NCBI GenBank assembly: GCA_024402655.1 | Contig: JAKSTH010000008.1 | Coordinates: forward strand, 1 to 41,155 | Length of the DNA: 41,155 bases | From: Treponema sp. | GTDB lineage: Bacteria; Spirochaetota; Spirochaetia; Treponematales; Treponemataceae | Direction: 5' to 3' | Position numbers and translations under genes: made by a program | Shown here: positions 16,752 through 25,026 of the stretch, piece after piece | How positions within the stretch are numbered: position 1 is the stretch's first letter | Layout of the letters: the number at the start of each line of letters is the position of its first letter | Notes under the pieces: generated by a model | What the model saw: the letters and a program-made list of their open reading frames with translations, nothing else | Database searches by the model: none | What the model was told of the DNA's origin: nothing

Positions 16752-17711
16752 TTACTCTTTTGGAAATTTATTTTTTAATTTCTTTTGAACTTTTAAAAAT
16801 CTTAAAGGAGTTTTTGTTCTAAAACATGTATATTTAGATTCACCAGGTAAACGGATTTTTGTTTCATATGAATGAAGCATTAATGAGGCTTGTGGAAATT
16901 GTTTGTCTACAGAGTTATAAACTGAATCACCTAAAATAGGACAACCTAAATATTTCATATGCACACGAATCTGATGAGTTCTTCCTGTTTTAATTCTTAC
17001 TCTTATTAATGAATAATTACCATAAGTGCTGATTACATGATAAATTGTTCTTGCAAATTTTCCTTCATCTGTATCTATAACAGCTTTAAATCTATGCCGA
17101 TTTTTAGGATCACGAATAATTTGTGTTCTTAAATCTCCAGAGCGCTCTTTAGGTTTTCCTGTACAAATACAAATATATTCTTTCTGCAAAAGACGGTCTT
17201 TGAATTGCTTTTGGAGCCATTCTTCACTATCCCGGTTTTTTGCAGTAATAATAATTCCCGAAGTTTCTTTATCCAGTCTATGCACAATACCAGGTCTTCG
17301 TCTTTCCATAATTTGAGCATCAGTTCCTTCTTTTAGCTGAGCAATACTTTCTCTTCCCCAGTGATATAATAAGGCATTTACTAAAGTTCCATTCCAGTTC
17401 CCACAAGCCGGATGTGTTACCATTCCCTGTTTCTTATTTACAACAGTTACATTTTCATCTTCATAAATAATATCTAAAGGAATATTTTCAGGGTCAATAT
17501 TATCTGGAATATTATCTTCCCACTGAATATCAATTTGGTCATTAGCTTTTACTTTTTGAGATATTTTTGATTTTTTTCCGTTTATTAAAATCTCAGTTAT
17601 ACCGCTTTTTAATTTAGAGCGGTTCATTCCATTTGGAAGAGAAGCAATATATTTATCTAATCTTTCATTTTCTGTATATTCAGAAGAAACTTTTACACTG
17701 AAAAAAGGCAT
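16752..17711 (-). CDS. rluD: RluD-like 23S rRNA pseudouridine synthase
   Basis: The 319-residue protein has an N-terminal S4 RNA-binding domain (about 15-75) and an RluA-type catalytic domain. Its HRLDKETSG motif contains the nucleophile D147, and GRTHQIRVHMKYLGCPILGD is the closing motif. RluD modifies helix 69 of 23S rRNA at 1911, 1915 and 1917. The family call is secure and the RluD assignment is by overall form. AAGGAGAG precedes the ATG, which directly follows the TAA of the upstream gene. It is followed 1 bp later by a second, shorter pseudouridine synthase. Confidence 0.9.
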   Translation of the reverse strand: MPFFSVKVSSEYTENERLDKYIASLPNGMNRSKLKSGITEILINGKKSKISQKVKANDQIDIQWEDNIPDNIDPENIPLDIIYEDENVTVVNKKQGMVTHPACGNWNGTLVNALLYHWGRESIAQLKEGTDAQIMERRRPGIVHRLDKETSGIIITAKNRDSEEWLQKQFKDRLLQKEYICICTGKPKERSGDLRTQIIRDPKNRHRFKAVIDTDEGKFARTIYHVISTYGNYSLIRVRIKTGRTHQIRVHMKYLGCPILGDSVYNSVDKQFPQASLMLHSYETKIRLPGESKYTCFRTKTPLRFLKVQKKLKNKFPKE

Positions 17712-18188
17712 TTACTCTCCTTTTTCCGTGGATTCTTTATTTTCTTTTATAATTGCATTTACAGGAGGATTTAATTCTTCTGGTAAAACAAGTATTTGTT
17801 TTTGTTGAATTTGTGCCTGCGCATTTCGTTTATGACGATTTATCAATAAATCAGTTAAAGCAATACATAAAGAAATACCAACAGAAGTTAAAATTATTCC
17901 AGTTAATTCTTTTGCATTAAAACCAGACTGGGCATTAAATATATTTGGAAATCCACCTTGAAATCCGTTCATTCCCCATTTTATACCAGAATATACAAGT
18001 ACAGAATCTAAAAAAACAAATGGCAGTGAACCAAAAGAAATAATTTCAAAACGACGAATATCCTGAGCATATTGAGGAAATTCTTCTTTTTCATAAGGTT
18101 TAGGCTGGTTTTCCTGTGAAAACAAATTGCTAAAAGAGAATATAAGTAATGCTACGAAAATTGTTTTTTTGAAATAATTATTTTTCAT
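17712..18188 (-). CDS. Small exported/membrane protein of unknown function
   Basis: The 158-residue protein has a signal-like first helix (MKNNYFKKTIFVALLIFSFSNLFS, cut before QEN), a polar stretch, and then two hydrophobic segments (about 50-65 and 92-115) followed by a basic NRHKRNAQAQIQQKQ region and an acidic tail. I recognise no family. It overlaps the YggS-like gene by 4 bp (ATGA) and its TAA abuts the ATG of the RluD-like gene, so it is fully embedded in the operon. AAAGGGA lies about 11 nt before the start. A role at the membrane is all that can be said. Confidence 0.8.
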   Translation of the reverse strand: MKNNYFKKTIFVALLIFSFSNLFSQENQPKPYEKEEFPQYAQDIRRFEIISFGSLPFVFLDSVLVYSGIKWGMNGFQGGFPNIFNAQSGFNAKELTGIILTSVGISLCIALTDLLINRHKRNAQAQIQQKQILVLPEELNPPVNAIIKENKESTEKGE

Positions 18189-18895
18189 TTTTTTGAATAA
18201 TCCCTTTCTCCAAAAATTGCGGTACCAATTCTTACCATAGTTGAACCTTCTTCTATGGCAATTTTATAATCTCCACTCATTCCCATAGAAAGTTCAGCTA
18301 AATTAAATTGTGTATATTGATTCTGCATTTCTTCTTTCAGCGTTCTCAGAGTTTGAAATGATTTTCGAATTAAAGTTTCATCACTTGTAAAAGGCGCCAT
18401 TGTCATAAAACCACATGGTTTAATATGTGGAAATGTATTTAGTGCAATTGCATCTAAAGCCTGTATAATCTGACTTTTATCTGTAAAACCCGATTTAGAA
18501 TCTTCGCCTGTATGATATTCAAAAAGAATATTCATAACTTTATCAATTTTGCAGCATTGTTTTTCAATTTCTTTTAATAAATCAAATCTATCTACAGACT
18601 GAATACAATCTGCTAAAGGAACAATATTACGAACTTTATTAGACTGAAGCTGCCCAATTAAATGAAGCTTTATTTCTTTATTTTCAGTTTTTAATACAGA
18701 AAATTTTTCACAAGCTTCCTGAACTCTATTTTCGCCATACAAAAACTGGCGATTTTCTAATGTTTGTCTTATTTCTTCTATAGGATGAAATTTACTTACA
18801 GCACACAATTTTACACAACCAGCTTTTCTTCCACTGGCTTTTTCACATTGAGAAATACTATCTAATACTTTAAGTAAATTTTCTTTTATTTCCAT
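18185..18895 (-). CDS. YggS/PLPBP-type pyridoxal phosphate homeostasis protein
   Basis: The 236-residue protein has the single-domain alanine-racemase-like barrel of the YggS/ProSC family. These proteins bind pyridoxal 5'-phosphate without catalysis and keep PLP and amino-acid pools balanced. The PLP lysine is K35 in LCAVSKFHP. Other family marks are YGENRVQEACEK, HLIGQLQSNKV, GFMTMAPF, LSMGMSGD and RIGTAIFGER. The length is normal. The start overlaps the rsmA stop by 1 bp and the end overlaps the next gene by 4 bp, so it is translationally coupled on both sides. Confidence 0.95.
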   Translation of the reverse strand: MEIKENLLKVLDSISQCEKASGRKAGCVKLCAVSKFHPIEEIRQTLENRQFLYGENRVQEACEKFSVLKTENKEIKLHLIGQLQSNKVRNIVPLADCIQSVDRFDLLKEIEKQCCKIDKVMNILFEYHTGEDSKSGFTDKSQIIQALDAIALNTFPHIKPCGFMTMAPFTSDETLIRKSFQTLRTLKEEMQNQYTQFNLAELSMGMSGDYKIAIEEGSTMVRIGTAIFGERDYSKK

Positions 18896-19758
18896 TATCT
18901 TTCTGCCTGATTAATTACATCACTAAGTTTAAGCATTTGTTCAATTGATAATGCTTCTGCTCTTTTCATAGGATCAATTCCAGCTTTTTCTAAACATGCA
19001 ACTGTTAAGTCTTTATCAGATAAAAAGCCTGAAAGATTATTTCTTACAGTTTTTCTTCTAGAACTGAATAATGCCCTTTGCATTTTCATAAATAATTGTG
19101 GATTTTCGCAGTTTGGAAAATTTTCTTTTGGTGTAAAAATTACTGATCTTGAATCTACATTTGGTTTTGGCCAGAAATTTGAACCAGATAAATCACCAAT
19201 TACTTTTATATCATATGCCCACTGACAGATCACAGAAAATGATGAATAGTCGTCTGTATCTGGTTTTGCGGCCATTCTTAAAGCAACTTCTTTTTGAACT
19301 GTAAAAACACATCGTTCAAAACGGATTCCTTCTTCGATTGTATCTGCAACAAGAGTCGCTGCAATATTGTAAGGAAGATTACCAAAAAATCTTTGTGGTT
19401 GTCCTGCTTCTTTCAGCTGTTTTTTCCATGTTTTAAGAACATCACCTTCTACAACTCTAAAATGATCTGTCTTTTTATAATCTTCAAAAAATTGATTTAC
19501 TAAACCGGCAAAACCTTTATCAATTTCAAAGGCAGTTAGATTGGCACCTTTTTCTAGAATTTCATTTGTCATAGCACCAAGACCAGGACCAACTTCCCAA
19601 ATTGTTGTATCTTTTTGTAAATCTAAAGCATCCACAATTTTTGTTCTTGCATCTGGATTAATAAGAAAATTTTGACCAAATTTTTTTTGCATGGAAAAAC
19701 CATGTTCATCAAGACAAGTTTTTAATGCTGCAGCTGAATTATAATCAGGATGTTTCAA
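18895..19758 (-). CDS. rsmA: 16S rRNA A1518/A1519 dimethyltransferase
   Basis: RsmA (KsgA) dimethylates two adenosines in helix 45 of 16S rRNA late in 30S assembly. Motif I is GPGLGAMT (about 57-64), FEIDKGF binds S-adenosylmethionine and NLPYN (about 127-131) is the catalytic motif IV. The C-terminal part has FSSRRKTVRNNL. I choose the TTG at 19758 (287 residues) over the TTG at 19770: GGAG sits 6 nt before it, and it overlaps the ComEC stop as TTGA, a coupled junction. The N-terminus MKHPDYNSAAALKTCL then matches normal length. Confidence 0.94.
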   Translation of the reverse strand: MKHPDYNSAAALKTCLDEHGFSMQKKFGQNFLINPDARTKIVDALDLQKDTTIWEVGPGLGAMTNEILEKGANLTAFEIDKGFAGLVNQFFEDYKKTDHFRVVEGDVLKTWKKQLKEAGQPQRFFGNLPYNIAATLVADTIEEGIRFERCVFTVQKEVALRMAAKPDTDDYSSFSVICQWAYDIKVIGDLSGSNFWPKPNVDSRSVIFTPKENFPNCENPQLFMKMQRALFSSRRKTVRNNLSGFLSDKDLTVACLEKAGIDPMKRAEALSIEQMLKLSDVINQAER

Positions 19759-21014
19759 TTTATACTCCAAACAGGTGCCTTTGAAAAAATTAGCACAAGA
19801 TTCTTAATTATAGTATATAAAAAATTCATAAAAATTCCACTAATGTTAGAAATAAAAGGAAAAATTAAACTTAAAATTATTAATATTAATCCTGTATAAA
19901 TAAAAAATGTGATTAGTGGAGAAACAAAACTTGTAGCTATAATTCCTATTGGACTGTAAGTTCTAAATTTGTATAAACTTACAGGAACAGTAAAAATTTG
20001 TGCACTTGTTGAAGAAGCCAGACTAAAAGCAATAGTTTTAGGTAAAAATCGAATATAGAAAATTTGAAATAATTTGTTAAAAATAAGTATTCCGGCTAGA
20101 GCACTGTAAGAAAGAATAAAACCTAAAGAATAAATGTCTGTAGGAGAAATTATTATTTGAATAATAAAACTCATAGTTAAAATAACAAGCATATCTGGAT
20201 TTTTCTGATCATTAACTGCGCAAGTGGTTAAGGTTAGGAGTGCACAAATAAATGCTCTTAATAAAGATGGGGAAAAACCTGCAAACCATACAAATAATAT
20301 TAATGCTGTTAGCCTTATTATAAATGAAAGATTTTTTCTTTTTGATTTTTTTCCAATAAACATTGCAATTCCAGAAAACATTGAAAGATGCATTCCAGAT
20401 AAAGCCAGAATATGACTTAAACCTGCATTACGAAATGCTGATGAAACAGAATCTTCTGTATATTCCCTGGCTCCACATAAAAGTGCAAGTAACAAACCGC
20501 CTGCATTTTTCCAGGAATACATAAGTCTTTTAAATTGAAGGCGACATAATGCTCTGAATCTTGAAATTTTTCCTTTAATATTTTTGCTATAAGAACCATT
20601 TAATGTTTCATTGATGTAAAACTTATTTTGTGAAAATTTTCCTGAAAAAGAAAAAATACCACCAGTTTCATATATAAAATTATTTTTATCTTTTACCTTT
20701 GAATATAATTTTCCAGGATAATATGCTTCTACTAAAGCCGAAGGAATATATATTTTTATTATTCCCCCTGCACTACATTTTTCATTTTTTTTAGTTTCCA
20801 TAGAAGAAAGAATAAAGTCTGCATAATAGTATTTTTTATCTGAAGTTTTTACTGGAGAATTTTTTATAGTACCAGTAATTTTGGTACATTCTTTTAGAGT
20901 AAATAAAGAAAAAACACCCTTATCTAATTTTAAATTAAATAAGGGTGAATAAAAAATAATAATTAAAATAACTATTGAATAAAATAAAGGATTTGTTTTT
21001 CTGCTGTTTACCAT
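19755..21014 (-). CDS. Short ComEC/Rec2-type membrane protein
   Basis: The 419-residue protein has an N-terminal soluble beta region between membrane segments (the usual ComEC N-terminal domain) and then the polytopic competence domain, with the family signature GLSHILALSGMHLSMFSG and AGFSPSLLRAF. ComEC forms the inner-membrane channel for single-stranded DNA uptake. Full-length proteins of 700 or more residues end in a metallo-beta-lactamase-like nuclease domain, which is absent here. No adjacent ORF supplies it. The gene overlaps its neighbours by 7 and 4 bp. Spirochetes are not known to be naturally competent in general, so its use for DNA uptake is uncertain. Confidence 0.85.
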   Translation of the reverse strand: MVNSRKTNPLFYSIVILIIIFYSPLFNLKLDKGVFSLFTLKECTKITGTIKNSPVKTSDKKYYYADFILSSMETKKNEKCSAGGIIKIYIPSALVEAYYPGKLYSKVKDKNNFIYETGGIFSFSGKFSQNKFYINETLNGSYSKNIKGKISRFRALCRLQFKRLMYSWKNAGGLLLALLCGAREYTEDSVSSAFRNAGLSHILALSGMHLSMFSGIAMFIGKKSKRKNLSFIIRLTALILFVWFAGFSPSLLRAFICALLTLTTCAVNDQKNPDMLVILTMSFIIQIIISPTDIYSLGFILSYSALAGILIFNKLFQIFYIRFLPKTIAFSLASSTSAQIFTVPVSLYKFRTYSPIGIIATSFVSPLITFFIYTGLILIILSLIFPFISNISGIFMNFLYTIIKNLVLIFSKAPVWSIN

Positions 21015-22174
21015 TTTAGTCCCGAAAGTGCATTTCGTGCAGCAATCAGAACTGAATCTGGGTAATTTAAATAAGTTACTGCCAGTAAAGCATCGAAGGC
21101 TGACTTATCGCCAATTGCACCTAATGTTTTAATCAAAGCAGTTACTACTTCAGTTGAAACCATTTTTTCGTTTTCAACAGCATTGTTTGTTTCTTCAAGA
21201 TATGTGACTAAAGGAGATACAGCACCTATAGGAGCCAGATTTCCAAGACTATTCACAACCCCAACAAATTCAGCATCAGATATAATTCCATCTTTATGTT
21301 CTTTTTTTGCAAGTTCAAAATAAGAAATAACACTGGAAGAAGCTCGAGTACATTTATTATCATTTAAGATTTTTAAAGCCCCAAGCTGCATCTGAACAAG
21401 TTCCTTAGTTTTATCAGTAGAATTGCTCATTAATAATATTGCCTCATTTAGCAAATTTTCTGCAATTTCTGATAAATTATTTTGAGAAATTTCGGAATTT
21501 TCTTTAATTAATGTATAAACAGAATTAATATTGTTATAATTTTTTGTATGGATCATTCGAATAATTTCATCCATACTTTGTGGAATCAGTTTTATTAATG
21601 AATTTTTCAACTCTGCAGAATATTTAGGAATTGTATTATTGTTATAATAATTGAAAAGAAGAATAAAAGATGTATTATCTCCTATTTCTCCTAAAGCAGA
21701 AATAATTGACTGAAGCAATGTACTGTCAATAAGAATCGGTTCGTTCTGAATCAATTCTCCCATTAAATTAACAGCAAAATTATTTGTATTAAAATAATTT
21801 TTTAATGCAAGAAATTTTGAAATAATTGCACATTTTACATTACTGCTTTTAAAATTCAAAAAAATAATATTTAAATTTCTTTCAATTTCCTGAATTGATT
21901 CAGCTGAAATTTTAACGCCGGAAAAATCTGGAAGTGCATAAATAGAAGTAACAGCCAGATTTTCAAAATCACGGTCATCTTGTAAATAATTGTAACTGTT
22001 TTTTACAAATTCAATTGCATTTGTAGAAAGCCAGAAACGCTCTGAATCAGTAGCTTCTCTAATAACTGTAATTTTATCAGAAATGTTACCTTTTAAATAT
22101 TTTTGTTGTGCTGTTTGAGAAAATAATGGTAATGAAATAATTAATAACAAACTTAAAAATAATATTTTTTTCAT
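21008..22174 (-). CDS. Exported HEAT-repeat-like protein
   Basis: The 388-residue protein carries a signal peptide (MKKILFLSLLLIISLPLFS, then QTAQQ). Helical repeats follow throughout, most evident as LGEIGDNTSFILLFNYY, LGNLAPIGAVSPLVTYL and LGAIGDKSAFDALLAV, which fit degenerate HEAT/armadillo-type repeats. Such solenoids bind proteins; no enzyme motif is visible. It is probably periplasmic. GAGG with good spacing precedes the ATG, which lies 21 bp after the PilZ gene, and the stop overlaps the ComEC start by 7 bp. Confidence 0.82.
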   Translation of the reverse strand: MKKILFLSLLLIISLPLFSQTAQQKYLKGNISDKITVIREATDSERFWLSTNAIEFVKNSYNYLQDDRDFENLAVTSIYALPDFSGVKISAESIQEIERNLNIIFLNFKSSNVKCAIISKFLALKNYFNTNNFAVNLMGELIQNEPILIDSTLLQSIISALGEIGDNTSFILLFNYYNNNTIPKYSAELKNSLIKLIPQSMDEIIRMIHTKNYNNINSVYTLIKENSEISQNNLSEIAENLLNEAILLMSNSTDKTKELVQMQLGALKILNDNKCTRASSSVISYFELAKKEHKDGIISDAEFVGVVNSLGNLAPIGAVSPLVTYLEETNNAVENEKMVSTEVVTALIKTLGAIGDKSAFDALLAVTYLNYPDSVLIAARNALSGLKW

Positions 22175-22195
22175 ATCAGCCTCATTTAAAGATGA

Positions 22196-23440
22196 TTATT
22201 TATTATCATCAAATATTGCAAGCTCTTCTTCTACATCAAATTGTGGCTGAGTAGTTACATCAGGAGCTTCTTCCTCTGTTTTTAATAATTCAGGATCAGT
22301 TAATAAATTACTTTGAGATTCATTTGTTACACTGTTTGCTTCAGTTTTATTGTTTTCTGAATTTTCAACCTGCATCTGGTCGTTAGATTTATCTGAATCA
22401 GTATTCTGGTCTGCATCTGTAAGAGTAAGTGCATCATAAACTTCTTTTTCAGCCTGACTCATAGTATTATAAACATAACTTAAAACCTGATTTTTCATTT
22501 CCTGGTTTAAGTGAACACATTCAAAATGAAGTAAAGACTGATTATTCTGTTCATCATATTCTGCTGTACGAATTACACCATACATAACAATAAGCATATT
22601 CTGAATTGTAAACTGAAGGCTAACCTGAACATTAGAAACACCTTTTCCACCAATTCTGATTAAAGCTCCAGCTTCTGAAATATCTTCTACAAGACACTTA
22701 TAACCATCTTTTGTTTGAATTGTATTATAATCTACAACAGCTTCTCTAATAATATAAAGCATAGCTTTAATATCGCACTTTGCACGAACCGCTTTTCTTT
22801 TTTGTGTTCTAATAAGATTATTTGAATGCTTTAAAGAAAGAGAGCTTTCACCAATAAAAAGACCATGACCAGTTACTGTTGTATCAAAAACATAACGGGC
22901 ATCTGCTTTACGCCATAAATAAACATTAATTACATTTCCTACCCAAGCTTCTGCTGTAATTGGAATTAAATCTTTCTGACGTGGAACTGAAATAATAATT
23001 TCTTTACCGTTATTTAGAACTTCAGAAACAAAAACACCTTTTCCAGGAAGAATAATTCTGAGTTTTTGACCTCTTTCTAAAGAACGTGTATCAGTAATAC
23101 CCTTTTTATCATCAGATTCATTCTGTAATTTTGTTCTGTAATTATAAAGTTTTGTAAGCAGCTGCTGTGTTTTTGTTGCAGATGAAGAACCGTCTTGTGC
23201 TGCTTTTGTATTGATCTGTGTCATACATTTTGTGAGTGATGCCATAGAAAAAAACAATGATGTAGGATTTTCTAATTCACAAATTTGTGCAACTGACCAT
23301 AATAAAGATAAATCTGAAAATGTGAATTTTGAATCCAGCCCAGTAACAAAAAAATTGATTTTTGTTTTAAAGACTGAATAAAGTCCCATTGTAATTATGG
23401 TAAGAGACGCTAATAATATAACTGCAATTAAAATATACAC
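22196..23440 (-). CDS. Membrane-anchored PilZ c-di-GMP receptor
   Basis: The 414-residue protein has an N-terminal membrane helix (about 2-24), a cytoplasmic helical linker (about 40-110), a beta-rich YcgR/PlzA-like N-domain (about 118-205) and a PilZ domain (about 208-325). Both c-di-GMP motifs are intact: R215xxxR219 in RKAVR, and D253-I-S255-E-A-G258. The last 80 residues are acidic and low-complexity. It resembles the spirochete PilZ group but is longer and membrane-anchored. The start is GTG with AGAGGG 4 nt upstream. It is first in an eight-gene operon leading to rRNA-modification genes. A motility or envelope role is inferred only. Confidence 0.9.
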   Translation of the reverse strand: MYILIAVILLASLTIITMGLYSVFKTKINFFVTGLDSKFTFSDLSLLWSVAQICELENPTSLFFSMASLTKCMTQINTKAAQDGSSSATKTQQLLTKLYNYRTKLQNESDDKKGITDTRSLERGQKLRIILPGKGVFVSEVLNNGKEIIISVPRQKDLIPITAEAWVGNVINVYLWRKADARYVFDTTVTGHGLFIGESSLSLKHSNNLIRTQKRKAVRAKCDIKAMLYIIREAVVDYNTIQTKDGYKCLVEDISEAGALIRIGGKGVSNVQVSLQFTIQNMLIVMYGVIRTAEYDEQNNQSLLHFECVHLNQEMKNQVLSYVYNTMSQAEKEVYDALTLTDADQNTDSDKSNDQMQVENSENNKTEANSVTNESQSNLLTDPELLKTEEEAPDVTTQPQFDVEEELAIFDDNK

Positions 23441-23476
23441 AAATCCCTCTATATATAATATAATACCATATATTTT
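23441..23476. promoter_or_regulatory. 36-bp divergent promoter region
   Basis: Only 36 bp separate the start of the eight-gene PilZ operon from the CPBP protease gene. On the plus strand TATAAT occurs at 23454-23459 and again at 23459-23464; the second would start transcription about 5 nt before the ATG at 23477, with no ribosome-binding site. On the minus strand the same run offers TATTAT/TATATT boxes and then AGAGGG. Part of each promoter must reach into the opposite gene. Confidence 0.4.
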
Positions 23477-24133
23477 ATGAAATTACACAAATTTACGGCT
23501 AACATTATAATCTTTTCTTTGATTTTTGTCATTTTTTTATGCCCTCCTTTATTGTATTTTTTTAACAATGAATCAATAACTGAATTAAAATGGTCTTTAC
23601 CGGTAAATTATTTTTTCTATTTTTTATGTGCGTTATTCCTATATTTTTTTTATAAAGAAAAAGTGGAAATAAAAAATAAATTCTTTTTTCTTTATAAAAT
23701 AATTATTCCTTTTACTCTTTGTTTTGGTACTATTTTTGCTTTTTCATTGATTTTTAAAGCCATTTCTTTTTTTATTAATTTTCCAGTTTCTACAGTTGTG
23801 ATAAAACCAGATTCTGTTACAAATTGGTTATTCTGCATTTTTTCTTTTTTGTTTTCAGGATTTTTTGAAGAAGTTTTATATAGATTTTACTGCCCGGAGA
23901 TTTTTAAAGTTTTTTTGACCAAAATTAAATCTGAAAAAATTGTTTTTTTTATTTCTGAAATATTAGCTTTACTATTATTTTCTTTGGCCCATGGCTATCT
24001 TGGAATTTTATCTTTATTTAATGCTGCAATTGCACATATTGTTCTTAGAATTACTTATAAAAAAAGTGAGACAGTTATTCCAGGTTTCATGGCACATTTT
24101 CTTTATAATATAATTTCTTTAATACTGTTATAA
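23477..24133 (+). CDS. CPBP-family intramembrane glutamic protease
   Basis: The 218-residue protein has about seven membrane helices and the CPBP (CAAX protease and bacteriocin-processing) motifs: EEVLYR with E131, E132 and R136 in motif 1, SLAHGYLG with H172 in motif 2, and GFMAHFLYN with H207 in motif 4. Relatives (Rce1-like) cleave substrates inside the membrane; bacterial substrates are mostly unknown. The ATG has no ribosome-binding site and lies close to TATAAT boxes. The last 31 bp overlap the convergent DUF4340 gene. The motifs are complete, so it should be active. Confidence 0.88.
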   Translation: MKLHKFTANIIIFSLIFVIFLCPPLLYFFNNESITELKWSLPVNYFFYFLCALFLYFFYKEKVEIKNKFFFLYKIIIPFTLCFGTIFAFSLIFKAISFFINFPVSTVVIKPDSVTNWLFCIFSFLFSGFFEEVLYRFYCPEIFKVFLTKIKSEKIVFFISEILALLLFSLAHGYLGILSLFNAAIAHIVLRITYKKSETVIPGFMAHFLYNIISLILL

Positions 24134-25026
24134 GTCCACAAGCTTATTTTTGAAGTAAAACTGTATTTCTTGTTTAAAAGTTCAGAGTAATATTGAGAAA
24201 TTACTATAAATTCATTTTCTTCTGTAGATTCAAAAAAGTTCAAAGTTATCCACTTCTTATTTCCAAGTTCCATTTTAAGAACAAGTTCTGGTGTGTCAGA
24301 AGCAATTGACTCTCCTATTCCACCATGTCTTAAACTTAAAAGCTTACTTACCTTTGTATAATATTCATTTACACTTAAATTATATAAAAGTGCAACAGGT
24401 TGTTCCTTATTTTTTTCACTTACAGTAATACGCTGAACATCTGTTTCATCAAATTTACCGGCAACATTTTGTGAAATTATAGTTGGTTCACTCCAGTTTT
24501 GAACAGAAAGATCCAGATATTTATCTAAAGAATCATCAAGTTCATAAACTAAAGCTTTAGATGGCACCATTAAATATCTGGTAGATAATGCAAAATCCTG
24601 ACCACCAAAAGTTAATTCTGAAAAAGCGTCATCTTCCAGATAATAACGCAGGAAAATTGTTGTATAATCTTCAAAACCGTAATTATTAAAATCTGTAATT
24701 TTTTCAGACAGTTTTCTGATAGTTCTCATTTGTGTAAGATTTTTAATAAAAGCTTCAACTTTTTGAGTGTCTGCTGGAATTGCTACTTTAGATTCTTCAT
24801 CAGTTTTAATTACCCAAAAATCATCAGTTTTTATAAGATAAAGGCTTGCATTTCCCTGGCGGAATTGAAATTTTGTAATTCTATTTATATTTTTTTCATT
24901 AACCAGTTCTGTTTGAATTTTTACACTGGAGTCAGTTTTTGTAAAATGAGAATTAAATGAAAGAATATATGTGAAAAACAAAAGAACTGTTATGATGCTT
25001 AAAATTAAAGTCTTATTTAATTTCAT
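24103..25026 (-). CDS. DUF4340-type protein of a Gld-like ABC operon
   Basis: The 307-residue protein has one N-terminal membrane anchor (about 5-24) and an extracytoplasmic beta-rich body. The pattern FWVIKTDEESKVAIPADTQKVEAFIKNLTQMRT, the run around YGFEDY and the FGGQDFALSTRYL stretch fit DUF4340, a family found beside GldG-like genes. It is the last gene of the unit, overlapping the permease-GldG gene by 14 bp, with AAGGAAG as its ribosome-binding site. A periplasmic accessory role to the ABC module is inferred from linkage. Its 3' end overlaps the protease gene by 31 bp. Confidence 0.85.
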   Translation of the reverse strand: MKLNKTLILSIITVLLFFTYILSFNSHFTKTDSSVKIQTELVNEKNINRITKFQFRQGNASLYLIKTDDFWVIKTDEESKVAIPADTQKVEAFIKNLTQMRTIRKLSEKITDFNNYGFEDYTTIFLRYYLEDDAFSELTFGGQDFALSTRYLMVPSKALVYELDDSLDKYLDLSVQNWSEPTIISQNVAGKFDETDVQRITVSEKNKEQPVALLYNLSVNEYYTKVSKLLSLRHGGIGESIASDTPELVLKMELGNKKWITLNFFESTEENEFIVISQYYSELLNKKYSFTSKISLWTYNSIKEIIL

